The position numbers and the translations under genes were made by a program. This document shows, one piece after another, positions 23,674-32,419 of a stretch of DNA of 64,000 bases (positions are counted from its first letter, which is position 1; each line of letters begins with the position of its first letter). The notes beneath the pieces were generated by a model. The model was not told the DNA's origin and searched no databases. It saw nothing but the letters and a program-made list of their open reading frames with translations. This DNA comes from Streptomyces sulphureus DSM 40104 (GTDB lineage Bacteria; Actinomycetota; Actinomycetes; Streptomycetales; Streptomycetaceae). Location of the stretch: contig NZ_KB905814.1 of the NCBI RefSeq assembly GCF_000381025.1, positions 124,001-188,000 on the forward strand, given 5' to 3'.

Positions 23674-24942
23674 TCAACCGTCGGCCTTCCAGCTCTTCCA
23701 GTCCATGTTCCAGACGTTGAGGCCGTTGTCCGGCTTGATCGTCTCGTCGTTGGAGTTCTTCACCTCGACGACGTCGCCGACGAGCGAGTTCTCGTAGAAC
23801 CAGGCACCCGGGGTCGAGGAGCTGTTGCCGCCGCGCTTGTCGAAGAGGCCGACGCAGCCGTGGCTGGCGTTGACCTGCCCGAACTGGCCCTGCGGCGTCC
23901 AGTAGTTGCCGTGGATGAAGGTGCCCGAGGTGCTCAGCCGCATCGCGTGCGGCACGTCCTTGATGTCGTACTCGCCGCCGAAGCCGACCGTTTCGCCGTT
24001 CATGCGGGTGACCTTGTGCTTCTCCGAGATCACCATCTTGCCGTTGTACGTGGGGTTCTCGTCGGTTCCCGAGGTGATCGGGATGGTCTTGATCTTCTTG
24101 CCGTCGCGCTTGACGACCATCGTCTTCTTCTTCGCGTCGACGACGCTCACCTGCTGCCTGCCGACCGAGAACTTCACCGTCTTCCGCTGCGTGCCGTAGA
24201 CGCCGTTGGCGCCCTCGACGCCGTTGAGGTCGAGCTTGAGCGTCACGTCGGTGCCGGACGCCCAGTACTCCTCGGGGCGGAAGTCGAGGCGGCGGTCGCC
24301 GAACCAGTGCCCCTCGATCTCGACCTTCGGGTCCGCGGTGACCGAGACGGCGCGCTCCACCGCCTCGCGGTCGGCGATCGAGCGGTTGAAGTTGAGGGAG
24401 ACCGGCATCCCCGCGCCGACCTTGGAGCCGTCCTCGGGCGTGAAGTAGCCGACGAAGGTGTCCTTGGGGACGACCGTGCTGAACGTCGCGTGCTTCGCGG
24501 ACTCGCGGCCCTCCGCGTCCTCGGCGAGCACGTCGACCGTGTACTTGGTGCCGGTCGCCAGGTGCCGGTCGGGCTTCCACAGCGAAGCGCGCTTGCGCAA
24601 GGTGCCCTTGACGGTCTTGTCCTTGTCGTCCTTGACGGCGACCCGGGTGAGCTTCCCCTCGGTCACGCCGACCTCGAGCGCGCCCGACGTGGCGACGCCG
24701 TCGCTGCCGTCCTTGGGTGCGATCTCCACCACCGCGTCCGACGTGCCGTCGTCCTTCCCTGCGCCGCCGGGTGCCTTGTCGTCGGCCGAACTGCCGCCGC
24801 TGCCGCACATGGTGAGCGTGAGCACCAGTACCAGCAGGAGGACGAGGAGACCGACGGCCGAGCCGCCTATCCACTGGAGCCGACTGTCCTCGCGTATCGC
24901 CGACGGGTTCAACTTCTCCTTCGCCAACGTCTTCAGGTCCAA
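23674..24942 (-). CDS. L,D-transpeptidase with Ig-like domain(s), membrane-anchored (paralogue 1)
   Basis: The 422-aa protein has one N-terminal membrane segment (about residues 26-46, GLLVLLLVLVLTLTM) ending at a Cys that could be lipidated. Two Ig-like beta domains follow, then a YkuD catalytic domain with HGNYW and the active-site SHGCVG near 358. Such enzymes make 3-3 cross-links in peptidoglycan and resist most beta-lactams except carbapenems. The start appears to be a TTG at 24942; no other upstream start fits. The next gene upstream encodes a closely similar protein, so the pair is a tandem duplication. Confidence 0.93.
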   Translation of the reverse strand: MDLKTLAKEKLNPSAIREDSRLQWIGGSAVGLLVLLLVLVLTLTMCGSGGSSADDKAPGGAGKDDGTSDAVVEIAPKDGSDGVATSGALEVGVTEGKLTRVAVKDDKDKTVKGTLRKRASLWKPDRHLATGTKYTVDVLAEDAEGRESAKHATFSTVVPKDTFVGYFTPEDGSKVGAGMPVSLNFNRSIADREAVERAVSVTADPKVEIEGHWFGDRRLDFRPEEYWASGTDVTLKLDLNGVEGANGVYGTQRKTVKFSVGRQQVSVVDAKKKTMVVKRDGKKIKTIPITSGTDENPTYNGKMVISEKHKVTRMNGETVGFGGEYDIKDVPHAMRLSTSGTFIHGNYWTPQGQFGQVNASHGCVGLFDKRGGNSSSTPGAWFYENSLVGDVVEVKNSNDETIKPDNGLNVWNMDWKSWKADG

Positions 24943-25165
24943 GACGGCGCCACCCCTTATTTCCCGTCACGCTGCTGCGCACCCCGCGTGCGCCCCCGAC
25001 CGCGTCGGGCCGACAGGTAACCACACCGCTGCGCGGGGCCGCTGCCCGCGCGGTGTCACCGTTCGGTCGCAGTTTCCCGGGAGGGGCCTCCACCCTCGCG
25101 GTACCGCCCTCAACGGGCCTTTTGTCGCCGCGAGGCGGTACGGCGCCCTGTCCTGTGCCGAGTCC

Positions 25166-26521
25166 TCAGCCGAGCGCCGAACCCTCTCGCCACTCCTGCC
25201 ACGAGAGGTTCCAGCCGCCGAGTCCGTTGTCGGGCGCGAGGGTGCGCTCGGGCGAGCCGACGACCTCCACGACATCGCCGACGAGGGTGGATTCCCAGAA
25301 GGCCCCGGCCGGCGACTGCGCGTCGCCCTTCCGGCCGTCGCGGAGCCCGATGCAGCCGTGGCTGGTGTTGCGGGACCCGAAGACGCCGTTCTTCGCCCAG
25401 TAGTTGCCGTGGAGGAAGGTGCCGCTCTCGGAGAGGCGCAGCGCGTGCGGCACGTCCTCGATGTCGTACTGCCCGCCGAAGCCGACGGTGCTGCCGTTCA
25501 TCCGCGTCGTGCGGTGCCGTTCGCTGACGACCATGCGGCCGTTGTACGTCGGGGTGTCCTTCGCCCCCGCCGTGATCGGGTAGTCGGCGTGGGGGCGCCC
25601 GTCCCGCAGGACGGTCATCCGGTGGGTGCGCACGTCGACGGTGCTGCGCTGGTCGCGCCCGACCGAGAAATGCACGGACTTGCGCTGCTCGCCGTAGAGG
25701 GAGGGGCCGCCGCGGACACCGCGCAGCCCGAGGTCGAGGGTGATCCGGCTGCCGGGGCGCCAGTACGTACGGGGGCGGAAGTCGAGCCGGGTGCGGCCGA
25801 ACCAGTGCGGCTGCGCCTCCTGTTGGCGCGAACCGACGCTGACGGCGCGCTCCACCGCCGCCCGGTCGGTGATCGGCCTGTCGAACCGCAGGGAGACGAT
25901 GGTGCCGGTGCCGACGGTCTGCCCGTCCTCGGGGAAGAAGTGGGCGAGGAAGCGCTTGTCGCGCGGGCGCGTGGTGAAGCTCGTGGCGCGGGTGTGGCGG
26001 CTGCCGTCCGCACCGCGTGCGACGGCGTAGACGCGGTAGCGGGCGCGGGGTTGCAGCGCACCGTCGAAGCTTCGCGCCGACTTGCGCCCCCACGCGGCGC
26101 CCTGCGCCTCGTCCGCCCGCAGCGGGCGCCATCGCCGGCCGTGCCCACCGATCCGCCCGGGCACCGCAAGCCCGTCGGAGGCGCGGACGACCCGGACCGA
26201 ATCGAGCCTGCCCCGGGACACGGAGACTTCCACACGCTCGCCCGTGCGCACGCGCGCGCCGTCGCGCGGGGTGACGCGGATCGACTCCTCGGCGGGGTCG
26301 GGGGCCGCGCCCAGGAGTCCGCAGCCGGCGGCGAGCGCGCAGAGTGCGCCGGCGGTCGTGGCGAACAGGCCACGGCGCAGGGCGCGTCGGCGGCGCGGCG
26401 ACCGCGCGGGTGACCGGCCGCGCTCCGGCGCCCCGCGTCCGGTCGTACGCGCGAGAGCGCTCCGGATGTGGAGTGCCATCCATCCGTGCCGGGGTCGCCC
26501 GGGGCCCGCCGTGAAGTCCAT
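25166..26521 (-). CDS. L,D-transpeptidase lipoprotein with Ig-like domain(s) (paralogue 2)
   Basis: The 451-aa protein has an Arg-rich N-terminus, a hydrophobic segment and the lipobox ALAAGCG, so it should be lipidated on Cys and anchored outside the membrane. The order is as in paralogue 1: Ig-like domains, then YkuD with LHGNYWAKNG and SHGCIG near residue 385. Its start could be ATG 26521 (after GGCGGAG) or ATG 26479; the later start gives a more normal signal peptide. It is separated by about 220 bp from paralogue 1, so the two may have separate promoters. The function is 3-3 peptidoglycan cross-linking. Confidence 0.93.
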   Translation of the reverse strand: MDFTAGPGRPRHGWMALHIRSALARTTGRGAPERGRSPARSPRRRRALRRGLFATTAGALCALAAGCGLLGAAPDPAEESIRVTPRDGARVRTGERVEVSVSRGRLDSVRVVRASDGLAVPGRIGGHGRRWRPLRADEAQGAAWGRKSARSFDGALQPRARYRVYAVARGADGSRHTRATSFTTRPRDKRFLAHFFPEDGQTVGTGTIVSLRFDRPITDRAAVERAVSVGSRQQEAQPHWFGRTRLDFRPRTYWRPGSRITLDLGLRGVRGGPSLYGEQRKSVHFSVGRDQRSTVDVRTHRMTVLRDGRPHADYPITAGAKDTPTYNGRMVVSERHRTTRMNGSTVGFGGQYDIEDVPHALRLSESGTFLHGNYWAKNGVFGSRNTSHGCIGLRDGRKGDAQSPAGAFWESTLVGDVVEVVGSPERTLAPDNGLGGWNLSWQEWREGSALG

Positions 26522-26786
26522 CGCTCCGCCTCACCGTTCGCTCGCGCCGCCTGCACGGTGGCTCCGTGCAGGTCAGCAGCCGTCCGGCTCAACGAACATC
26601 GACGAGCGGGGGATACGAAGCGATCAGGCGGTATGCGAGCCGTACGGCGTACGGCTCAGGCACCGCTCGCGGGTACGGTGCCGAGGCGGCAACCTGCTTC
26701 ACCAGGACGCCAGTTGGGCGGCTCGGGTGACACTCCGCCGGAAAGAACTGGACGAGCGGAGCAGGTACCCGCAGACTGAGCGTCCT

Positions 26787-28097
26787 GTGAGCGACTCCCC
26801 TCCCGAAGCCCCCTCCGCCGGACCAGCGACCGCGGCCCCCGAGCACGGACCGACCCGGCCCGATCCGCTCGACGCCACCGCCCGCTCCGACGGGACGGGC
26901 AACCGCCTCTGGTCCCGCAACTTCCTCCTCTTCTTCACCGCACGCGCCGTCGCCAAGCTCGGCGACACGATGCTGCCGGTCGCGCTGTCGGCCGGGCTCA
27001 TCCAGCAGGGCCACGGCGCCGGCGCCATCGGCGCGGTGCTCGCCTCGCTGAGCCTCTTCCTCGCCGGCTTCGTCATCTTCGGCGGCGTCTTCTGCGACCG
27101 CTTCAACGCGCGGGCGCTGATGGCCGGTTCGGACCTGGTGCGCGTCGCGACGCAGACCGTCGCCGCCGTGCTCTTCCTCAGCGGGAACATCGTCCTCTGG
27201 CAGATCTGCGTCATCGGCGCGATCAACGGCATCGCGGGCGGAATGTTCGAACCCGGCGTCGCGGGCACGGTGCCGAAGGTCGCCAGGGACGTGCAGGGCG
27301 CGAACGGACTGATCCGCACCGCCGAGTCGCTCGCGATGCTCGCGGGTCCCGCGCTCGCCGGGCTGCTCGTCGCGCTCGTCTCGCCCGGCGGCGTCTTCGC
27401 CGCGCACGCGGGCACCTACGCGCTCAGCGCCGTCTGCCTGCTGCTCCTTCGGCTGCCTCCGGACGCGCCGGGCGGAGCGCGCCGGCAGCGCACCGGTTAC
27501 CTCACCGATCTCGCCGAGGGCTGGCGGCACTTCAGGGCCCGCACCTGGATGTGGGCGGTGATCGTCGTGTGGATGGTCTTCATGCTGACCGCCTGGGGAC
27601 CGCTCGTCCCGCTCACCGCGGCGGAGATCGTGCCCACCGCCGGCTCCGGCGCGTACGGCCTCGTCAACTCGGCGCTCGGCGCGGGTACGGCCGCCGGCGG
27701 ACTGCTGGCGCTGCGCATCAGGCCGCTCCGCCAGCTCCGCGCGGGCTCCGCCGCGCTGTTGGGGTGCTGCTGCTTCCCCGCGGCCGTCGGTGCGGGGCTG
27801 CCCGTCTGGGCGATGATGGGCGGCGCGGCCGTCTCCGGCGCCGGCATGGGGTTCTGGAGCGTGATGTGGGCGACGAGCGTGCAGACCCAGGTCCCGCCCG
27901 AGGTACTCAACCGCATCCACGCGCTGGAGGTGGCGGGCTCACTCGCGATGCTGCCGGCCGGGCAGGCGCTCGCCGGGCCTGCCGCGGGGCTCCTCGGCTC
28001 CCGCCAAGTCCTCCTCGTCGGCGGGGCGATGGCCCTCCTCGTGGCGTGCACGCTGCTCTCCGTCCCGGCGGTGCGGAGGCTGCGGCGGGTCGTGTGA
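26787..28097 (+). CDS. MFS transporter (MFS_3/enterobactin-exporter-like)
   Basis: The 436-aa protein has a polar N-terminal tail of about 45 residues, then twelve predicted membrane helices starting at NFLLFFTARAVAKLGDTMLP. The GGVFCDRFNARALM loop between helices 2 and 3 is the MFS signature A position. The overall form (N-F-x-L-F/W, then GD) fits the MFS_3 family of efflux proteins, common in Streptomyces and sometimes linked to macrolide or siderophore export. The GTG at 26787 has only a modest ribosome site. It is divergent from the L,D-transpeptidase gene. No regulator or biosynthetic gene is adjacent, so the substrate is unknown. Confidence 0.88.
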   Translation: MSDSPPEAPSAGPATAAPEHGPTRPDPLDATARSDGTGNRLWSRNFLLFFTARAVAKLGDTMLPVALSAGLIQQGHGAGAIGAVLASLSLFLAGFVIFGGVFCDRFNARALMAGSDLVRVATQTVAAVLFLSGNIVLWQICVIGAINGIAGGMFEPGVAGTVPKVARDVQGANGLIRTAESLAMLAGPALAGLLVALVSPGGVFAAHAGTYALSAVCLLLLRLPPDAPGGARRQRTGYLTDLAEGWRHFRARTWMWAVIVVWMVFMLTAWGPLVPLTAAEIVPTAGSGAYGLVNSALGAGTAAGGLLALRIRPLRQLRAGSAALLGCCCFPAAVGAGLPVWAMMGGAAVSGAGMGFWSVMWATSVQTQVPPEVLNRIHALEVAGSLAMLPAGQALAGPAAGLLGSRQVLLVGGAMALLVACTLLSVPAVRRLRRVV

Positions 28098-28315
28098 GGC
28101 GGCGCTGCTCGGCCGTCCTGCCTGGGGCTGGTGATCCCCGACGCCCCTCAAGCATCGCCGACGGCCCGGCGGCGGCATGAAGGACGCCGAGCCCCCATGA
28201 CCGAGCAGCACCAGGACCGGGCCGCCGTCGCCAGCGAACTGAGCGTCTGCGGAGGAGCGTTGGGGTCGGGTTCGCCCGGGTCGCCGAGCTGAAGCGCTCC
28301 CGATGGCCGGACGAC

Positions 28316-28360
28316 AACGCCCCCGCCCCGGCGCGATGCCGGGGCGGGAGGGCGTTTTTT
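28316..28360 (+). terminator. Classical rho-independent terminator with T6 tail
   Basis: AACGCCCCCGCCCCGGC pairs with GCCGGGGCGGGAGGGCGTT (a bulge in the middle) over a 5-nt loop and ends in a run of T. This is the only strong T-tailed terminator I saw. It points rightward, about 220 bp after the MFS gene. Confidence 0.88.
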
Positions 28361-28362
28361 GC

Positions 28363-28566
28363 TCAGTCGAACTCTCCGGCCCTTACGCCAGCGATGAAGG
28401 CCGTCCATTCGTTTTGCGTGTAGAACTGGATTCCGTCATCACGGTTCTTGCTGTCCCGGATCGCTCGGCCGCCATCAGCAGTCATGGCCACCTCGACACA
28501 TTCCTGTTGCGCCCCCTGCGAAAAGCTGGACTTGCGAAACCCGGTGACGATCTCCTGGTTTTTCAT
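28363..28566 (-). CDS. DUF397 protein
   Basis: The 67-aa protein has the family hallmarks: a FRKSSFSQG-type start (residues 10-18), then CVEVAMTADGGRAIRDSKN and a C-terminal EWTAFIAGVRAGEFD. DUF397 proteins are encoded in great numbers in Streptomyces beside XRE regulators with a DUF5753 domain, forming regulator/antagonist-like pairs tied to development and antibiotic production. Here the partner reads only as a C-terminal stub ending 9 bp upstream (28575), so this copy is probably orphaned. The ATG at 28566 is clear. Family call is strong. Confidence 0.92.
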   Translation of the reverse strand: MKNQEIVTGFRKSSFSQGAQQECVEVAMTADGGRAIRDSKNRDDGIQFYTQNEWTAFIAGVRAGEFD

Positions 28567-28574
28567 GCTGTTAC

Positions 28575-28735
28575 TTACTCACTTTCCGGTATCGCGTCGA
28601 GTTGCTCTCTCAGGAAGGACAGCGATTGCGTGGGCGTCAAAGCCGACGAACGCAGGGCCTCGAGAATTTTGGCGTGAAGCGCCATGTCGTCGAGATCTTC
28701 TATGAGGACGGTACTCCGAGATCGCACCACCCGAG
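28575..28735 (-). pseudogene. C-terminal stub of an XRE/DUF5753 regulator
   Basis: Just upstream of the DUF397 gene, the minus strand reads VVRSRSTVLIEDLDDMALHA, then KILEALRSSALTPTQSLSFL and REQLDAIPESE before TAA. This looks like the last 50 residues of a DUF5753 domain (strand, helix, then ALTP..S helix), exactly where the XRE partner of a DUF397 gene should end. The helix-turn-helix and most of the ligand domain are missing. The reading breaks near 28735, where a NUDIX-like stub begins on the other strand, so a deletion joined two unrelated genes. The identification rests on position and short sequence. Confidence 0.5.
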
Positions 28736-28903
28736 GAAGCACGCATCACTCTTCAGCGTGAAGAACTCGACGCCTGGCGCTGGGCAAGCCGCGACGAGGC
28801 GGCATCACTGCTCCACCCCGCCATAGCCGCACGTATCGTGGGGCCGCTCCACTTCACGGGCGGCGCCGTCTACCGCGAAACACGACATGGAGAACCCCTG
28901 TGA
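28706..28903 (+). pseudogene. C-terminal stub of a NUDIX hydrolase
   Basis: The plus-strand frame from 28706 to TGA at 28901 reads IAPPEEARITLQREELDAWR, then WASRDEAASLLHPAIAARIV and a tail to ETRHGEPL. The E-L-D-A-W-R-W-A..EA..LLHP pattern is typical of the last third of Streptomyces NUDIX (MutT-like) proteins. The NUDIX box itself is absent; a stop at 28703 closes the frame upstream and no start is visible. Its TGA overlaps the GTG of the hemC-like gene, so the intact ancestor was cotranscribed with it. Loss of the 5' end may also have removed the promoter of hemC. Confidence 0.6.
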
Positions 28904-29865
28904 GCGACTTCCCCGCCCGGACCCTGCGCATCGGCACCCGTAGCTCACCTCTGGCCCTTGCTCAGGTGCAGCAAGTGACGGATCGCCTGCACCAGCTCAT
29001 GCCGGACCTGACCATCGAGACGGTACCGACCACCACGGAAGCCGACCGCTGGCACGGCGACCTGGCCCGACTCGGCGGAAAGGGCCTGTTCGTCAAAGCG
29101 ATCGACCAGCAACTCCAGCGCGGTGAGATCGACATGGCCGTGCACTGCCTCAAAGACGTGCCCGGGGACCAGCCGATGCCGCACGGTCTGATCTTCGCCG
29201 CCATGCTTCCCCGCGGCGACGTGAGAGACGTGCTGCTCGTACCCGAGGGCTCCTCGGCCAAGTCACTCGGCGATCTACCGCCCGGTGCCACGGTGGCTAC
29301 CAGCGCAGTGCGGCGGAAGGCGCAAATCCTCGCTCGACGCCCCGACTTGAACGTGGTGAGGGTCCGCGGCGCAATCGGCACTCGGCTGGACAGACTCGAC
29401 CAGAAACAGGGCGACCTCCAAGCCGACGCCATGGTCCTCGCCCGTGCCGGACTCGAACGCCTCGGCCTGACGGACCGCATCGTCGCCGAGTTCCCCGTAC
29501 AGGAGATGCTCCCCGCCGTGGGCGCCGCCGTCCTCGCCCTGGAATGCCGACGCGACGACGACTCCGCAACACGACTGCTGGAACGACTGAACCATTCCAG
29601 AACCCAGACGGAGGCGACCGCGGAGCGCGTCATGCTCCACGGACTGCGCGGACACTGCAACAGCCCGATCGCCGGACACTGCACCACCGAACCCGACGGC
29701 CAACTCAGCCTGCGCGCAATGGTCTTCGCCCGCGACGGAAGCAGGTTCGCGCACGCGCACGTCCGGGGCGAGACCTCCAACAACCCCGGCACCCTCGGCT
29801 CCCGCGTCTGCGCCGAGCTGCTACGGCAAGACGCCCGCGACATCATCGACGGCATTCCGCACTGA
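28900..29865 (+). CDS. hemC: Hydroxymethylbilane synthase (HemC) paralogue
   Basis: The 321-aa protein has the porphobilinogen deaminase layout: RIGTRSSPLALAQ at the start, GGKGLFVKAIDQQL, the catalytic Asp in HCLKDVPGD near residue 86, TSAVRRKAQI near 130, and the dipyrromethane cofactor Cys in GHCNSPIAG near 252. It would join four porphobilinogen units on the way to haem, cobalamin or other tetrapyrroles. Several motif positions differ from the usual form (HCLKDVP for HS-KDVP, TSAVRR for TSSLRR, GAIGTRL for GN-TRL), and it is far from other hem genes, so it is a divergent second copy. It overlaps a NUDIX stub by GTGA and ends at a 13-bp hairpin. Confidence 0.88.
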   Translation: MSDFPARTLRIGTRSSPLALAQVQQVTDRLHQLMPDLTIETVPTTTEADRWHGDLARLGGKGLFVKAIDQQLQRGEIDMAVHCLKDVPGDQPMPHGLIFAAMLPRGDVRDVLLVPEGSSAKSLGDLPPGATVATSAVRRKAQILARRPDLNVVRVRGAIGTRLDRLDQKQGDLQADAMVLARAGLERLGLTDRIVAEFPVQEMLPAVGAAVLALECRRDDDSATRLLERLNHSRTQTEATAERVMLHGLRGHCNSPIAGHCTTEPDGQLSLRAMVFARDGSRFAHAHVRGETSNNPGTLGSRVCAELLRQDARDIIDGIPH

Positions 29866-29877
29866 CCCGCGACCGCC

Positions 29878-29913
29878 CCCCTGTGACCGCTCTCCCGTTG
29901 GCGGTCACAGGGG
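29878..29913. terminator. Perfect 13-bp hairpin between hemC-like and XRE genes
   Basis: CCCCTGTGACCGC pairs exactly with GCGGTCACAGGGG across a 10-nt loop. It lies between convergent genes, without a T-tract. Confidence 0.78.
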
Positions 29914-30032
29914 CTCCCTCGTGTCCGGACGGTCTGTCAGAGCCGAGTGGGCACCTGTTGACAAGCACTGTCCAGCTTCACCAACCTGCGGATGACCGTC
30001 CTCATGGCGCACTCCTGAGGGGCCCTGGGCGG

Positions 30033-31211
30033 TCAGGCCCCGTAAGAGTCCTCTGCCAGACTCGTGCGGACGTGCTCCAAGGCGTCCCGGAGCGCGGCGG
30101 GGAGGGCGGAAAGGTCCCGGGAGACCACCCGCTCCAGGTGGCCGAGGGTGACGCGCGACGAGATCTCGGTGACTGCCGGAACCAGCGTTTGGGCGGCCGT
30201 CTCCGCCTCGGTCCACGCGCGCAGGGACAGCAACGAATCGAGTAGCCACACCTGGGACACCAGGCCGTACCCGACGTGGTGGCCCGCCGTCTCGTCCGAC
30301 GCCCGATGAAGGATCGGCAGCGCTTCGTCCCAGCGGTTCGTGAGGTTCAGGGCCCGGCCTTGCTGGCGGTCCACCTCCCGCTCCGACACCCACCAGGACC
30401 ACGCAGGGGAGTCGGTGGGCGGGGCCTCTTGGAGGAGGGAACGAGCCCGCGCGAACGACTGGGCGGACCGGCGGCTTTCCCCTGCGCGCTCCAGCCCTTG
30501 GCCCTCGCGGCACCGGAACATGGCCTCCACGCGCGGATCGAGGCCGCCCCGTTCGAGGACGGAGCGGGTGAGGGACAGCTCTTCGCCTGCACGGCCCGTC
30601 CATCCCGCGAGCAGCGCCAGGTTCTGGAGCGTGAGGAGTTCGATTCCGCGGTCTCCGGAGCGTTGGGCGAGGAACAGCGCCTCTTGGCTGAAGCGCTTCG
30701 ACTCGCGCGGCCGACCTTCGTTGAAGCACGCCCAACCGGCAATCTCCGCCAGCTCTGCGGCAGCCGACTGGACGTCCCGTTCGTGCGCGTCGCGGAGCCC
30801 TTCCCCCAGGCGCCGGAACACCGTCCTGAACGCCCTGGCCGCCGTCTCCGCGATGGGCAGGCCGTGGAGTTCGTTGTCCAATGCCACCAGTCGGCGATTC
30901 AACTCCCGAATCGTCGGCGCCAGTTGCTCGGCGGTCACACGGTGGAGCACGGGGAGGGGCTCGGGGAACGACGTTGGTTCGAGTCGCCCGGTCGTTCTCG
31001 TGGTTGCGGTGGAAGTCCCCAGGGCGGCGGAGAGCGCGGGCAGCCAGTCGGGAGGCGTACGGCGGCCGGTTTCGTACCGGTGGATGTCGTGCTTCGACAA
31101 GGAGTCCAGAGGTACGCCCGAGGACTTGCACGCTTCACGCGCCAAGCGGGCCCGGGTCCAGCCCAGCGCTTTCCGGCGGTTCCGGATGCTGTCTCCGACT
31201 GTCGTCCCCAT
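30033..31211 (-). CDS. XRE-family regulator with C-terminal TPR-like repeats
   Basis: The 392-aa protein has an N-terminal Cro/CI helix-turn-helix (GDSIRNRRKALGWTRARLA, then SLSKHDIHRYETGRR, residues about 5-60). About 280 helical residues follow, built of TPR-like pairs (for example AELAEIAGWACFNEGR, GIELLTLQNLALLAGWTG, and NRWDEALPILHRASDE). This layout is shared by many Streptomyces regulators that sense a peptide or small signal through the TPR part. ATG 31211 is preceded by GAGAG; ATG 31220 is possible. It ends convergently with the hemC-like gene. Target genes are not evident. Confidence 0.85.
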   Translation of the reverse strand: MGTTVGDSIRNRRKALGWTRARLAREACKSSGVPLDSLSKHDIHRYETGRRTPPDWLPALSAALGTSTATTRTTGRLEPTSFPEPLPVLHRVTAEQLAPTIRELNRRLVALDNELHGLPIAETAARAFRTVFRRLGEGLRDAHERDVQSAAAELAEIAGWACFNEGRPRESKRFSQEALFLAQRSGDRGIELLTLQNLALLAGWTGRAGEELSLTRSVLERGGLDPRVEAMFRCREGQGLERAGESRRSAQSFARARSLLQEAPPTDSPAWSWWVSEREVDRQQGRALNLTNRWDEALPILHRASDETAGHHVGYGLVSQVWLLDSLLSLRAWTEAETAAQTLVPAVTEISSRVTLGHLERVVSRDLSALPAALRDALEHVRTSLAEDSYGA

Positions 31212-31338
31212 AGCTCTCATTGTGGCCCACCCGGGGCATACCGGAAGGCACACCGAACGCCTCCGCGCCCGGGCCGCCGCACGTCCCGCGGTGGAAACGT
31301 CGCTCGGGCCCGGCCCCCCGTTCCGGGCCCGAGCGGGC

Positions 31339-32397
31339 TCAAGGAAGCAGCCTCACAAGCGAGTTGCGCAGCCCCGGGTGACGCGTCGCCATGAAGCGGT
31401 GGAGCGTACGGGAGCCGAAGGCGACGCGCTGGGCGGCGCGGCGGCGCTCGCGGTCGTAGGCGCGGAGTGCGGTCGGGAGTGCGGCGGGAACATCCGCGGT
31501 CGCGCAGGCGCGCGCGAGGGCCTCGGCGTCGAGGAGCGCCGTGCAGGCGCCCTGCCCGAGGTTGGGCGTCATGGCGTGCGCCGCGTCGCCGACGAGCGCG
31601 ACGCCGCCGCGGGTACGGTCCCCGGCCGCCACGAAGCTCGGGAGCGCGGGGTGGAGGTGGCGCATCTCGTAGCGGAGCCAGGTGTCCGGGTCGGTCCGCG
31701 ACAGGATGCGCGGGATCGGGTCGTGCCATCCGGCGAAGAGTTCCCTGAGCTCCTCGGGGGCGGTGACTCCGGAGGCGGTCGCGTACCAGTTGGTGCGTCC
31801 GGGCTCGATCGGGGTCAGGCCGAAGAACCGTCCCGCGCCCCAGGTTTCGCCGTGCACGGGGCTCTCGAAGTCGGCGATCCCGATCCAGGCCACGGTGCCG
31901 ACACGGCGCTGGCGGCTCCGCTCGCCGAAGCACTCCCGGCGGACGGCGCTCCCGATGCCGTCGGCGCCGACGACGAGATCGTGGCGTTCGCGGAGTGCGC
32001 GCACGTCTGAGGCGGTTCTGCCGAACTCCAGGGCGACGTCGCCGGCCCGGTCGAGCGCCTCGAAAAGCGCGTCGAGCAGACGGGGCCGGGAGACGAGGAG
32101 TTCGGGGCGGCCGGCCTTCCGCTCGATGCGTTCGAGGGGGAGGCTCGCGAGTACCGTCCCGTCCGGCCTGCGGATGCGCGCGCCGCGGTAGGGCACGGCG
32201 CCGGCGTGGAAGTGCTCGCCCGCGCCGAGCCGTTCGAGCGCCGCCTGCGCCGTGGGGTGGATGCCGAAGGCGGCCCCGTAGCGCTCGGCCTCGCGCCGCC
32301 TCTCCAGGACGGTCACCTTCCAACCGGCACGGCGCAGGCCCAGCGCGGTGGCGACCCCGGCCACCCCGGCTCCGACGACTACTGCACTCTTCGCCAT
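31339..32397 (-). CDS. FAD-dependent aromatic/polyketide monooxygenase (PHBH family)
   Basis: The 352-aa flavoprotein has the N-terminal dinucleotide fold VVVGAGVAGVATALGLRRAG (residues 6-25), the DG motif VVGADGIGSAVRR near 145, and the second FAD motif GDAAHAMTPNLGQGA near 270. These place it in the p-hydroxybenzoate hydroxylase class, which hydroxylates aromatic or polyketide rings with NAD(P)H and oxygen, or in the related TetX/zeaxanthin-epoxidase-like branch. It is divergent from a TetR gene across a 135-bp gap with a tandem operator, so the regulator probably responds to the substrate. Substrate unknown. Confidence 0.9.
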   Translation of the reverse strand: MAKSAVVVGAGVAGVATALGLRRAGWKVTVLERRREAERYGAAFGIHPTAQAALERLGAGEHFHAGAVPYRGARIRRPDGTVLASLPLERIERKAGRPELLVSRPRLLDALFEALDRAGDVALEFGRTASDVRALRERHDLVVGADGIGSAVRRECFGERSRQRRVGTVAWIGIADFESPVHGETWGAGRFFGLTPIEPGRTNWYATASGVTAPEELRELFAGWHDPIPRILSRTDPDTWLRYEMRHLHPALPSFVAAGDRTRGGVALVGDAAHAMTPNLGQGACTALLDAEALARACATADVPAALPTALRAYDRERRRAAQRVAFGSRTLHRFMATRHPGLRNSLVRLLP

Positions 32398-32419
32398 GCT
32401 TCCCCCCGTACGTCGATTC

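Noticed and set aside
28197..28292. A 31-codon frame (MTEQHQDRAAVASEL...) after the MFS gene
   Set aside because: No ribosome site, too short, and low-complexity end; likely chance.
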